A stretch of 64,000 bases of DNA from Thermus brockianus (GTDB lineage: Bacteria > Deinococcota > Deinococci > Deinococcales > Thermaceae). A model generated the notes under the pieces. It did no database searches. It was given only the letters and a program-made list of their open reading frames with translations, and was not told where the DNA came from. Shown here in pieces: positions 50,764 through 59,399 of the stretch. The stretch covers positions 1 to 64,000 of the forward strand of contig NZ_CP016313.1 in NCBI RefSeq assembly GCF_001880325.1. The letters are read 5' to 3'. Both the position numbers and the translations under genes were made by a program. The stretch's first letter is position 1. Each line of letters opens with the position of its first letter.

Positions 50764-50789
50764 TTCTAGAATAGACCCAGTGCTAGACT
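50764..50789. promoter_or_regulatory. Divergent promoter between cas3 and cas6 (I-B)
   Basis: The 44-base gap has a 10-bp palindrome ATTCTAGAAT (50763-50772 region). On the plus strand TAGACT (50784-50789) lies ten bases before the cas6 ATG. On the minus strand TATTCT lies about 12 bases before the HD gene ATG. Both look like leaderless -10 boxes, so the two arms of the I-B locus could be co-regulated. Confidence 0.5.
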
Positions 50790-50799
50790 GGCAGCAAGG

Positions 50800-51519
50800 A
50801 TGTCCACGGGCGGCAGGTTGAAGCTCCGATTTTTTGCCCAAGGCCGCCTCCCCGTGACCTATCGGGAAGGCTTGCAGGCCGCCATCTACGGCGCCTTGCC
50901 CCCACCCTTAGGGCCCAAGCTCCACGACGAGGGCTTGCTGGGGAGGGAAAGGCCCCTGAAGCTCTTCGTGTATAGCCGCATCCTGGGCCTGGACTATGTG
51001 CCGGAGGAAAAAGGCTTCCGTGCCTCGGGGGAGCTTACCCTCTACTTCGCCTCGGCCCTGGAGGAGGTGGTCCAGGCCTTTGGCGAGGGTATCTGGGCCA
51101 AGGGGGGCCTCGAGGTCCATGGCCTCTTCCTGAGGCTCATCGGCCTAGAGGTGGAGCCCATCGCGCCCCAAAGCCCCGTAACGGTGGAGGCCCTCGCCCC
51201 CATCACCGTCTACCGGACGGAGGGGAAGCGGACCCTCTTCTTCAACCCCCTCAACCGGGAGTTCTCCCTCCTCTTGGAGGCCAACCTCAACCGGAAGGCG
51301 GAGGCCCTGGGCCTGGAGAAGGGGAGCCTGAGGGTCCAACCCCTTGGCTTCCACCCCCGACGCAAGCGCTTGGAGCGCTACAAAGGGACCTGGGTGGAGG
51401 GCTGGATGGGCTGCTACCGTTTGGAAGGGGATGCCCACCTCCTGCGCCTGGCCCTGGTCTCGGGCCTGGGCTCCAAGAACAGCCAGGGCTTCGGTTTCGT
51501 GCGGGAGGTGGGAGGATGA
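50800..51519 (+). CDS. cas6: Cas6 (type I-B)
   Basis: A 239-residue Cas6: it begins LKLRFFAQGRLPVTYREGLQ and ends with the G-loop LVSGLGSKNSQGFGFV. It should process the 30-base repeats of arrays 2 and 3. First gene of the right arm of the I-B locus; overlaps cas8b by four bases. Confidence 0.92.
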   Translation: MSTGGRLKLRFFAQGRLPVTYREGLQAAIYGALPPPLGPKLHDEGLLGRERPLKLFVYSRILGLDYVPEEKGFRASGELTLYFASALEEVVQAFGEGIWAKGGLEVHGLFLRLIGLEVEPIAPQSPVTVEALAPITVYRTEGKRTLFFNPLNREFSLLLEANLNRKAEALGLEKGSLRVQPLGFHPRRKRLERYKGTWVEGWMGCYRLEGDAHLLRLALVSGLGSKNSQGFGFVREVGG

Positions 51520-53420
51520 TCCGGCAACTTCTCCACCTGGGCCTAGGGCAGGAGGGGGATTTCCTGGAGAGCCTGGCGAGGGAGGAGAAGGGCCGCCTTT
51601 ACGTCTTGGACTGCCATCCTGAGGAGGGGGTGGCCTACCTGGTTCCCCACGAGCTGGACGGGGAGAAGTGCCGCCGGTTCCTGTGGGTGGGGGACCCCCC
51701 AGCGAGCAACGCCCCCCGGGACCGGGCGACCACTTCGGGCCTCCACTACCTCCTGGGCCAGGCGGTCACCCAGATGGCGGAGGATTCCCTCCTGCAGGAG
51801 GTCCTAAGGCCCCTCCTTTGCGAGCTGGGCGGGCCGGGGGACAGGGTGCGCTTCGTGCTGAACCTCAGCGCCCTGCGCCTAGAGGGCGCCCAGGATGCGG
51901 AGGTGGGCCCCTTCCGGGTGCAGGGGGGTCGCCTCCAAGCGGACTGCGAGGCCCTACGGCGCCTTGTGAAGGAGGGGACGGGCGCCGAGGGCCCGGGGGG
52001 CAAGCGGGCGAAGACGCTGGCGGATTTGGTGGAGAAGCTAGCCGAAACCCTCCTGAAGGCCTGGGGGGTGGAAAAGCCCAGGGAAGGGCGCCTCCTCTTC
52101 ACCCTGGCCCTCAACGGGAAGCCCCTCGTGGACCTTCCCGCCTACCGCCAATACCTTTCCCAGCGTTTGGTGGGGCGTTACTTCAAGGATGCGGAGCCTG
52201 GGTGTTGCCACGGGTGCGGTACGGAGGGAAAGGTGGTGGGGGACTTCGCCGGCTTCCGCCTCAAGTTCTACATCACGGACAAGAAGAGCTTCGCCCCAGG
52301 GCTACTGGAGAAGGCCTTTCCCAAGGCTTATGGCCTGTGCGAGGACTGCTTCCGAGCCCTCCTTGTGGGGGAAAACTTCGTCCTTAACAAGCTCCTCCTG
52401 CGCTTCCTGGAAAGCGACGCCCTGGTCCTGCCCGAGGCCGAGCTTAACCGGGAAGGCCTCCAGCGCATGGTGGATGTGCTCCTCGCCGAGGTGCGGGGGC
52501 TGGAGCGGGTCGGCGCTTGGAAGGAGTTCCTGGAGCGGGCCTCCTTGGCGTGGAAGGAGGTGGGCTACCTAGGGTTTTCCCTCCTCTTCTTCCGGCGCAC
52601 CAACGCCGCCACCAAGGCGGAGGAGCTGGTGCTGGAGGTACCTCCCTCCCGGGTGGAAGCCCTCTTTAGGGCCCTGGGGGAGGCGGGCGATGGCGGGTTT
52701 CCCGTGGAGGGGTTGCGGGACTGGCTCTACCTCCTGCCCCTTAGCCGAAGGGAGGGCCGGGTGGAGGCCGGGCCCGCCCTCAAGGTGGCTTCCCGCATCT
52801 TCATGGGGCTTCCCCTGGCGCCCAGGGACATCCTTCCCCTGTGGCTGAAGGCGGCGGAACGGGCCTACCGCGAAGACGCCTCCTTCTTTGGGATTGACCG
52901 GTACCGGGGCCCCCAGGGGGCCTTGGACCTGGCGGCGTTGGGGGCGGGGTGGGTGTGGGTTTTGCGAAGGTTAGGGATTTGGGGAGGCTATATGGAAGGC
53001 AAGCCGTTACCTTTGGGTGAAGAGGCGCTCCGGGAGGCCTATGGCTTCGGCCCCCTCGAGGCGGGGCTATACCTCCTGGGGCAGGCCATGGAGGCGGTGG
53101 GCCAGGCCCAGGCCAAGCTCTACGAGTACAAAAAGGAGCCCCTTCTGGAGGCCCTGGGTTGGCAGGGCATGAGCTTGGTACGGGTACGCCACCTGGTGCC
53201 GGAGGTGATGGCCAAGGCCAGCTACTACCTAAGCGGCAACGAGCTCGCGGCTGTCCTGGATCTCTTGGGCCGGGCCACGGACCTCTTGGAACGGGGAAGG
53301 AGCCAGGGCCCCCTTTCGGAGAAGGAGGTGCCCTACTACATCCTCATGGGCTATGCCCAGGCACGGAGCCGCAGGCTTCGGGCGGGGAAAAAGGAGGAGG
53401 TGCAGGATGGAGCTGCATAA
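51516..53420 (+). CDS. cas8b: Cas8b large subunit (type I-B)
   Basis: A 634-residue protein of the TM1802/Cas8b family. A zinc site is seen in CCHGCGTEGKVVGDF together with LCEDCFRALLVGENF (about residues 228-285). The long helical C-terminal half is as in other Cas8b proteins. It recognises the PAM in Cascade. It is followed by cas7 with a 14-base overlap. Confidence 0.87.
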   Translation: MIRQLLHLGLGQEGDFLESLAREEKGRLYVLDCHPEEGVAYLVPHELDGEKCRRFLWVGDPPASNAPRDRATTSGLHYLLGQAVTQMAEDSLLQEVLRPLLCELGGPGDRVRFVLNLSALRLEGAQDAEVGPFRVQGGRLQADCEALRRLVKEGTGAEGPGGKRAKTLADLVEKLAETLLKAWGVEKPREGRLLFTLALNGKPLVDLPAYRQYLSQRLVGRYFKDAEPGCCHGCGTEGKVVGDFAGFRLKFYITDKKSFAPGLLEKAFPKAYGLCEDCFRALLVGENFVLNKLLLRFLESDALVLPEAELNREGLQRMVDVLLAEVRGLERVGAWKEFLERASLAWKEVGYLGFSLLFFRRTNAATKAEELVLEVPPSRVEALFRALGEAGDGGFPVEGLRDWLYLLPLSRREGRVEAGPALKVASRIFMGLPLAPRDILPLWLKAAERAYREDASFFGIDRYRGPQGALDLAALGAGWVWVLRRLGIWGGYMEGKPLPLGEEALREAYGFGPLEAGLYLLGQAMEAVGQAQAKLYEYKKEPLLEALGWQGMSLVRVRHLVPEVMAKASYYLSGNELAAVLDLLGRATDLLERGRSQGPLSEKEVPYYILMGYAQARSRRLRAGKKEEVQDGAA

Positions 53421-54369
53421 CGGGGAGATTCTCTACCTTTACGACGCCAAGGACACCAACCCCAACGGCGACCCGGATGCGGAAAACCGGCCCCGCATGG
53501 ACTATGTGGGGAGGAGGCTTCTGGTGAGCGACGTGCGCTTGAAGCGCTACGTCCGCGACTACCTCCTCGCCCAGGGGGAGGATGTCTGGGTAAGGATGCG
53601 CGAGGATGGGTCCCGCACCGACGCCGATGGGCGGCTGGATGAGCTCAAGAGTCTCTACGAGAAGGAAACCGGAAAGGCGGTTGGGAAGAAGAAGGAGCTG
53701 GACGCTGGCTTTATCGCCTGGTACCTGAGGCGCTTGCGGGACGTGCGCCTCTTTGGCGCGGTGCTGCCCATCAAGGCGGAGGAGGGTGAGGCCAAGGGAG
53801 GCACGGGGCAGTTCGTGGGGCCTGTCCAGCTGGACTGGGGCTACTCCTTGCACCCCGTGGAGGTCTACACCGCCACCATCTCCAGCCAGTTCGCCGGGCG
53901 GACCGAAGGGGGCAAGGGGGAGCACGGCACCTTCGGTAAGGACCACCGGGTGTACCACGCCCTTATCGCCTTCTGGGGACGGATTTCAAGGAGGCGGGGC
54001 GAGGCGGTGGGCCTTCTGCCCGAGGACCTGGAGGTGCTAGAAAAGGGGCTTCTGGAAGGCCTTTTGGAAGGGGCCACCACCCGGAGCAAGGTGGGGCAGA
54101 CTCCTAGGCTTTACCTGCGGGTGGACTGGAAGGAGGGGTTCCGGCCCCTTGGGGACCCGCGGGATGGCCTTAAGGTGCGGCCCGTGGAGGGCAAAGCCTT
54201 GGAAGGGATCCGGGGGGTTGGGGACTATGTCCTCGAGGCCCACGACCTGAGCAAAAATCTGGGCCGATTCCGGGATAGCATCGCCCGCGTGCGGCTTTGG
54301 CGGCACCCCGACCTTCGCCTGGAGGGGCTTGCGCTGGAGGGGCTTCCCGTGGAGGAGGTGAAGTTCTGA
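53407..54369 (+). CDS. cas7: Cas7 (Csh2-type) backbone subunit
   Basis: A 320-residue protein with EILYLYDAKDTNPNGDPDAEN at the start, the signature of the Cas7/Csh2 family, and RDVRLFGAVLPI and SLHPVEVYTATISSQFAG. It forms the crRNA-binding backbone of Cascade. The ATG at 53407 is inside the end of cas8b and follows GGAGGTGCAGG. Confidence 0.93.
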   Translation: MELHNGEILYLYDAKDTNPNGDPDAENRPRMDYVGRRLLVSDVRLKRYVRDYLLAQGEDVWVRMREDGSRTDADGRLDELKSLYEKETGKAVGKKKELDAGFIAWYLRRLRDVRLFGAVLPIKAEEGEAKGGTGQFVGPVQLDWGYSLHPVEVYTATISSQFAGRTEGGKGEHGTFGKDHRVYHALIAFWGRISRRRGEAVGLLPEDLEVLEKGLLEGLLEGATTRSKVGQTPRLYLRVDWKEGFRPLGDPRDGLKVRPVEGKALEGIRGVGDYVLEAHDLSKNLGRFRDSIARVRLWRHPDLRLEGLALEGLPVEEVKF

Positions 54370-55076
54370 GGGTTGTCCGGTTCCTCTTGAAGGGCAAGCG
54401 GGCCCACTTTCGCCGCTTCTACACCAACTCTTCCGCCCTCACCTATCCCGTGCCTCCCCCGGCCACGCTCCAGGGCCTTTTGGGGGCGGCTTTGGGGCTG
54501 GGCCGGGAGTATAGGGAAAAGCTCACGGGGCTTTTCCTGGCCGCCCGGCCCCGCGCCCCCATGCGTACCCTTTTCCAAACGGTCAACCACCTCTTTTTGA
54601 AGTCGGGCACCTTGGAGGAAATCCGCGGTCTTTACAAGGAAGGGCGTACCCAAATCCCCGTGCAGTACCTCGTGGGCGAGGGGGAAGGGCCCGTGGCCTT
54701 TGAGGTCTTCGTGGGCGCCGAGGGGAGGTTGGTGGAGGATATCGCCAAGGCCTTGGAGAACCCGGTTTTTCCCCTGGCCCTCGGCCCGGCCTACGCCTTG
54801 GCTTGGGTGGAGGGGGTGGAGTTCCTCGAGGCGGAGCTCAAGCCCTCTTGGGACGGGGAGGGCATAGGCTGGTGGGAGGCGGAAAAGCTGGAGCTTTACC
54901 CCTCGCAGGATGTCCGGCTTTACCGCGACCGTTTCCCCATCGCCTTGGAACCGGACCGCAGGCCCAAGGCCGTGAAGGAAATAGCCTTGGAGCTCCGGGG
55001 TGAGCCGCTTAAGGTGCGGTACAGGGGCGAGGTCCTGGTCTGCCCGGGGCTGGCCATAGGCGTCCTGAGGGTGTAG
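54366..55076 (+). CDS. cas5: Cas5 (type I-B), probable CTG start
   Basis: A 236-residue Cas5: RVVRFLLKGKRAHFRRFYTN with ALTYPVPPPATLQGLLGAALG is the family N-terminus. No ATG, GTG or TTG fits: the next TTG is 21 bases further in, past the family's conserved start, while the upstream ATG at 54297 lies in cas7. The CTG at 54366 overlaps the cas7 stop as CTGA and follows GGAGGTG at 54354-54360, a well placed ribosome site. Hence a non-standard start is proposed. Confidence 0.85.
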   Translation: MRVVRFLLKGKRAHFRRFYTNSSALTYPVPPPATLQGLLGAALGLGREYREKLTGLFLAARPRAPMRTLFQTVNHLFLKSGTLEEIRGLYKEGRTQIPVQYLVGEGEGPVAFEVFVGAEGRLVEDIAKALENPVFPLALGPAYALAWVEGVEFLEAELKPSWDGEGIGWWEAEKLELYPSQDVRLYRDRFPIALEPDRRPKAVKEIALELRGEPLKVRYRGEVLVCPGLAIGVLRV

Positions 55077-55080
55077 GGGC

Positions 55081-55341
55081 ATGTACGTGGTCATGGTGTA
55101 CGACGTCTCCGTAGACCGGGTGGCCAAGGTGCTCCAAATCGGACGCCGCTATTTGACGTGGGTGCAAAATTCTGTGCTGGAAGGCGAGCTTTCCCCAGCC
55201 CAGCTTGCCAGGTTGAAGGCCGAGGTGGCCAAGGCCATTGAGCCCACGGATGCCGTTCGCTTCTACGTGCTGCCAAGCCGCGCCGTCCTGAGGATAGACA
55301 CCCTGGGCCAGCAGAAGAACGAACCCGGCCAGATACTCTGA
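55081..55341 (+). CDS. cas2: Cas2 (type I-B)
   Basis: An 86-residue Cas2: YVVMVYDVSVDRVAKVLQI with the catalytic Asp of YDV, WVQNSVLEGEL and FYVLPSRAVLRIDTLG. It ends 23 bases before the leader of array 3. It is far from its cas1 (about 8 kb), which lies at the other end of the locus beside the leader of array 2. Confidence 0.93.
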   Translation: MYVVMVYDVSVDRVAKVLQIGRRYLTWVQNSVLEGELSPAQLARLKAEVAKAIEPTDAVRFYVLPSRAVLRIDTLGQQKNEPGQIL

Positions 55342-55364
55342 ATTACTTGGCATAGACCCAATTT

Positions 55365-55530
55365 GCGCCAACCCCCAATCCCCCCCAAAATCCGGGGGGG
55401 TTGACGCACTACCCCCCACCCTGCTAGTCTGACCTCAGACGGCCAAACTTTCCCACCTCGGCCGTAGTGGTTCTTGAAAACTAAGATTAGAGCTTCATGA
55501 GCACCTCGCGTTCCCAACGATGTTTTGGCT
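55365..55530 (+). repeat. Leader of CRISPR array 3
   Basis: 166 bp, near-identical in reverse to 46849-47014. It has TTGACG at 55401-55406 and TAGTCT at 55425-55430 (18-base spacer), plus GTCTGAcctcAGAC-type palindrome overlapping the -10 and a CCCCCC/GGGGGGG hairpin in front. Confidence 0.9.
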
Positions 55531-56441
55531 GTTCGTACCGTACCTATGAGGGTTTGAAACCCCGCTCCAAGGCATCCACCACGGCGTGGTAGGGGTCTTG
55601 TTCGTACCGTACCTATGAGGGTTTGAAACTGGCGAGGTCGGCCCGCCAGTAGAGGGGGAGCTCCATGGTTCGTACCGTACCTATGAGGGTTTGAAACCGC
55701 GCAAAGGGCTGCGGGCTCTCCAGGTCAAAGAGGGTTCGTACCGTACCTATGAGGGTTTGAAACGGGGTGATGGTGAGCTGGACCCCGCCCCCCGAAACCA
55801 CGGGTTCGTACCGTACCTATGAGGGTTTGAAACTTCCAGTAGGCGGCTTCCCAGATGGCCTCGAGGGCCTTGTTCGTACCGTACCTATGAGGGTTTGAAA
55901 CCTTCCGCATGGACCAACTACTCCAATACTTGGTCCACTATGTTCGTACCGTACCTATGAGGGTTTGAAACTCGCGCTCAGGGGCCGGCCCCTCGGGAGC
56001 ATCCTGCTGGGTTCGTACCGTACCTATGAGGGTTTGAAACTTCGCGAAAACGTCTACCACTACTTGCGGGTGAGGAGTTCGTACCGTACCTATGAGGGTT
56101 TGAAACTGGGGCATAGGGTCCGGGGACGGAGAAGCCTCCCTAGGTTCGTACCGTACCTATGAGGGTTTGAAACTCGGTCCACTGATTTGGATTAGGGGCA
56201 GGGAGAAGCCGCGTTCGTACCGTACCTATGAGGGTTTGAAACGGAGGATGACCCCACGGTGTTCCAGATACCCGATGAACGGGTTCGTACCGTACCTATG
56301 AGGGTTTGAAACGCGGGGAGGACGATCTTCACGCTCCGGGAGGGCGGGTAGTTCGTACCGTGCCTATGAGGGTTTGAAAGGTGAGGACAGGGGCCCCCGG
56401 GCTGGGAGCCCGGAGGTTCGTACCGTACCAGGGTTTGAAAC
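55531..56441 (+). CRISPR. CRISPR array 3, 14 repeats of 30 bases (I-B type)
   Basis: Repeats start at 55531, 55600, 55668, 55734, 55804, 55872, 55942, 56011, 56077, 56144, 56213, 56283, 56351 and 56416. The unit is GTTCGTACCGTACCTATGAG then GGTTTGAAAC. The 56351 copy has two mismatches and the 56416 copy has lost TATG and is only 26 bases, so decay is at the right, leader-distal end. Spacers are 35-40 bases. The spacer 56041-56076 is the exact reverse complement of the array 2 spacer 46573-46608. Confidence 0.97.
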
Positions 56442-56451
56442 AAGTTTGTCC

Positions 56452-56783
56452 CTACGCAAAGAAGAGGTGGGTTTCGTCTACCAGGAGCAAGACATCCCTT
56501 AGCGGCATTAAGGCCTAGCCCCGGGCGTCCAGGAAGGGACGGGGCTTGTAGCCTGTCACGTGGAAGATCACCTGCCAGTAGCCTGCAAGGGCAGCGGTGG
56601 GGTTACGCTCCTCCTCCGCCGTGTAGCGGTGTTGGGCGAACTCAGCGAACTTCCTTTTCCGCTTCACGATGAGGAGATGCCGGTAGCGGCCATCCATGAG
56701 GCGGATGATGTGCCAGGCTAGGGTGGACTTCCCCAGCCCGTTTTCCTCGCAATGAGGATGCGAAACTCCTGCCTACTGGCCAT
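56452..56783 (-). pseudogene. Decayed P-loop ATPase, truncated at the CRISPR array
   Basis: The sequence begins ASRQEFRILI; in a shifted frame it continues EENGLGKSTLAWHIIRLMDG (Walker A GLGKST), then RYRHLLIVKRKRKFAEF, and after an in-frame TAG (56515-56517) it goes on MPLRDVLLLVDETHLFFA, a Walker B motif, to a TAG at 56452-56454. So the gene has one frameshift, one internal stop and no 3' end, since array 3 begins to its left. It resembles an ATP-binding protein of plasmid or phage type. Confidence 0.65.
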
Positions 56784-56859
56784 AGGTAGAGAGACGGAAG
56801 GCTTTGCCCTTTGTGAGGAGCGCGGTTACCAAGATGTTCGTATCAAGTACGACCTTCAA
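56773..56859 (-). pseudogene. vapC remnant (PIN toxin)
   Basis: A 28-residue remnant that starts KVVLDTNILVTALLTKGKAF, the opening of a PIN-domain VapC toxin, then ends at a stop as the sequence turns into the ATPase remnant. It overlaps the end of the vapB-like gene, as normal vapBC pairs do. Over 100 residues are missing, so it cannot be functional. Confidence 0.7.
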
Positions 56860-57052
56860 GGCGAGCGAAAATCTCTTCTTCTGTCAACGAGGAACGCCCA
56901 CTGACCCTTCGCATAAAATCAGCCAGTTTTTTCTTGGCCTCTTTGCGGCGGATTTCCTCGCGGAGCAGTCTCCGCAAATAGCGGTCCCACCCAGGCCCAA
57001 AGCTTTTTTTGGAGCGCTCCAGCTCCTTTTCCAGGTCAGTGGGTAAAGCCAT
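56843..57052 (-). CDS. VapB-like antitoxin
   Basis: A 69-residue, highly charged protein: LERSKKSFGPGWDRYLRRLL and KKKLADFMRRVSG. It overlaps the vapC remnant by 17 bases, so it is the antitoxin of a broken pair. The start has a TAGAAT box six bases upstream (57059-57064), leaderless. Confidence 0.65.
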   Translation of the reverse strand: MALPTDLEKELERSKKSFGPGWDRYLRRLLREEIRRKEAKKKLADFMRRVSGRSSLTEEEIFARLEGRT

Positions 57053-57064
57053 GACCCCATTCTA

Positions 57065-57396
57065 TGCGTTCCTTTGCTCTTGCCACAACGCCCATCCGGG
57101 CCAGGCAGCCAGCCCGAAGGCCACCAAGGCCTGTGCCGTCTTGCGCTTTGGGCACCCTTAGCCCTCCCGCGGGTTTTGGATACTACCTAGACCCCAACAA
57201 ATGCTGCCCGCTGACCCTGTTAATCCAAAAGGCCTTTCCCTGGGCTTGCCCGGTTAGCCGCCTTGCTCTTTGGAGGTGAGCGCTGGCGGTAGGGTTTCGC
57301 CGAGGTAGGGGAGGTGGGAGAGAGCGCTTCGGGAGGGGATTCCCCTCAGATCTCTGGCCGCATGGCCGAACGTAGGCGTTCACACACGACCCAGGC
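57065..57396. other. Region without recognisable gene
   Basis: 330 bases between the vapB-like gene and the metallo-hydrolase gene; no ORF with typical codon use was found on either strand. It may hold decayed sequence from the CRISPR-side remnants. Confidence 0.4.
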
Positions 57397-58095
57397 TCAG
57401 AGGGCGAGGTGCACTTCCGTGGCGTTGGCCAGACGGATGCCCAGCGCCGCTTGTCCCTCGGGGACAAAAGAGTTCCCTTCCCGGCGCAGGGGAACGTCGT
57501 GGCCAGGAAAGAGCCTGGGGTAGGAAAGGAGCCGTTCGCGCGTCTTCTTGGCCGCGATCGGGTCCCAAGAGGGGGGTGCGGGTTCCCCCTCCAGGTCAAA
57601 CCGGCTCTTGATGGCGTCGCTGACCAGCGCGCCCACGCCTTCTACCCATACGCCTAAAAGCCCAGGGGTGTGCCCGGGCAGATGGAGGAGCCTTGCCCCT
57701 GGCATGAGCGCTTCCCCTTCACCTTCCACCACCTTGGTGCGACGGGCCTGGAGGAGGGGCAGGTAGGCGTAGAGGCAGGCGGGGTCCCGGTGGGGGGATT
57801 GGGCCACGGCCTCAGCGTGCTCCAACTCTAGGCGGTGGACCACCACCTGCGCCCAAGGGAAAAGGTCTAGGTTGGCTGCGTGGTCAAAGTGCAAGTGGCT
57901 AAGCACCAGTAGCTCCACCCTTTCCGGCGCCACCCCCAGGGCACGCATGCGCTCTAGGAGGCCTTCCCGTTCGCCAAAGCCAAGGGTATCGTACAGGAGC
58001 ACGCGCTCCCCCAAAACCAGGTAGGCGCTGGAAAGGCCCAGGTAGCCCCGGTGCGTCCGCGCGGGAAAGCCTGTGTGGAGGGGCAGGATCTTCAC
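57397..58095 (-). CDS. MBL-fold metallo-hydrolase
   Basis: A 232-residue metallo-beta-lactamase-fold protein: LSHLHFDHAANLDLFP carries the HxHxDH zinc motif; LLHLPGHTPGLLGVW and LFPGHDVPLR supply the other His ligands, and VSDAIKSRFDL the bridging Asp. It is like lactonase or hydroxyacylglutathione hydrolase-type enzymes; the substrate is unknown. Two bases after the TRAP permease stop, last gene of the operon. Confidence 0.85.
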   Translation of the reverse strand: MKILPLHTGFPARTHRGYLGLSSAYLVLGERVLLYDTLGFGEREGLLERMRALGVAPERVELLVLSHLHFDHAANLDLFPWAQVVVHRLELEHAEAVAQSPHRDPACLYAYLPLLQARRTKVVEGEGEALMPGARLLHLPGHTPGLLGVWVEGVGALVSDAIKSRFDLEGEPAPPSWDPIAAKKTRERLLSYPRLFPGHDVPLRREGNSFVPEGQAALGIRLANATEVHLAL

Positions 58096-58097
58096 CC

Positions 58098-59399
58098 TTA
58101 TCCCCCCGTCATGGTGCGGGGAAGCCAGGTGGCCAGTTCCGGGAAGGCCACCAGGAGGGCCACCATGAGGAGCAGAACCCCCATGAAGGGCAGGCTATAC
58201 CGGGCGATGCGGATGAGGTCCTCCCCGGTTAGGGACTGGAGGACGAAGAGGTTAAAGCCCACGGGGGGCGTAATCTGGGCCAATTCCACCATGATCACCA
58301 GATAGACCCCAAACCACAAGGGGTCCACCCCGATGGCCTTCACCACGGGCAGGATGACGCTGATGGTGAGGACCACGATGGAGATGCCGTCCAGGAACCA
58401 GCCCAGGACGATGTAGACCAGGCTGAGGGCGAGGATGAGGGCCAGGGGCGTAATCCCCGCCTCCACCGCCCAGGCGGCCAGGGCCCGGGGGATACCCGTG
58501 AAGCCCATGGCCAGGGTGAGCACCCCGGCCCCCGCCAGGATGAGGCCGATCATGCTGGTGGTGCGCACGGCCCCAAGGAGGCTCTCCCACAGGAGGGAAG
58601 GGGAGAGCTCCCGGCCGAGGGCGGCGAGAAGGAGGGCCCCCACCACCCCGATGGCCGCCGCCTCCGTGGGGGTGGCCACGCCCAGGTAGATGGAGCCCAA
58701 GACCATGAGGATGAGGAGGAGGACGGGGGCCACCTTCAGGAGGCCCAGGAGGGTTTCCCCGAGGGGCCTCGAGGGCTCCTTGGGAAGGCTCCCCCGGTGC
58801 CTTAGGGCGAGGAGGGCCACCATGAGCATGAAGAGCAGGGTGAGGACAACCCCCGGCACCACCCCCGCCATGAAGAGGCGGGCCACGGACACCTCGGCCA
58901 TGACCCCGTAGACGATCATGATGACGCTAGGGGGGATGAGGAAGCCCAGGGTGCCCGCCCCCGCCAGCGAGCCCAGGGCGAGGGGCTTGGGGTAGCCCCG
59001 CCTTAGGAGTTCGGGCAGGGTGAACCGCCCCACGGTGGCCGTGGTGGCGGCGGAGGAGCCGATGACGGCGGCGAAGAGGGCGCTCGCCACCACGTTCACG
59101 TGGAGAAGACCCCCAGGGAGCCGGGAGAGCAAGGGCGCAAGCCCTTGGAAAAGCCCCTGGGCCAGGCGGGAGCGGTAGAGGATCTCCCCCATCCAGACGA
59201 AAAGGGGGAGGGCCGCCAGGCTCCAGCCCGAGGTGGCGGTCCAAAGGGCCGTGGCCAGGTTGGGCCCGAGGGGGGCCGTGGTGTAGAGGGCGAGGGCGAG
59301 GAGGCCCACCAGGAGGAGGGCGAGCCCCACGTACACCCCAAGCCCCAGGAGGGCGAAGAGGGCGAGGATGAGGACGAGGCTGGCCTCGAGGAGGTTCAC
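58098..59399 (-). CDS. dctM: TRAP transporter large permease DctM
   Basis: A 433-residue protein with about eleven to twelve hydrophobic segments. Motifs: SLVLILALFALLGLGVYVGLAL at the N-terminus, VIGSSAATTATVGRFTLPEL and GVATPTEAAAIGVVGALLLA, typical of the DctM subunit. It couples solute import to sodium or proton flow, working with DctQ and DctP encoded just upstream. Confidence 0.92.
   Translation of the reverse strand: MNLLEASLVLILALFALLGLGVYVGLALLLVGLLALALYTTAPLGPNLATALWTATSGWSLAALPLFVWMGEILYRSRLAQGLFQGLAPLLSRLPGGLLHVNVVASALFAAVIGSSAATTATVGRFTLPELLRRGYPKPLALGSLAGAGTLGFLIPPSVIMIVYGVMAEVSVARLFMAGVVPGVVLTLLFMLMVALLALRHRGSLPKEPSRPLGETLLGLLKVAPVLLLILMVLGSIYLGVATPTEAAAIGVVGALLLAALGRELSPSLLWESLLGAVRTTSMIGLILAGAGVLTLAMGFTGIPRALAAWAVEAGITPLALILALSLVYIVLGWFLDGISIVVLTISVILPVVKAIGVDPLWFGVYLVIMVELAQITPPVGFNLFVLQSLTGEDLIRIARYSLPFMGVLLLMVALLVAFPELATWLPRTMTGG

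Noticed and set aside
46849-55530. The inverted 166-bp copies as ends of a transposon
   Set aside because: They abut CRISPR repeats, contain a promoter-like sequence and end exactly at the first repeat, which identifies them as leaders; no target duplication was seen.
56804-57046. Plus-strand ORF of 80 residues opposite vapB and vapC
   Set aside because: The minus-strand frame has clear VapB and VapC-like residues; the plus-strand reading is its shadow.
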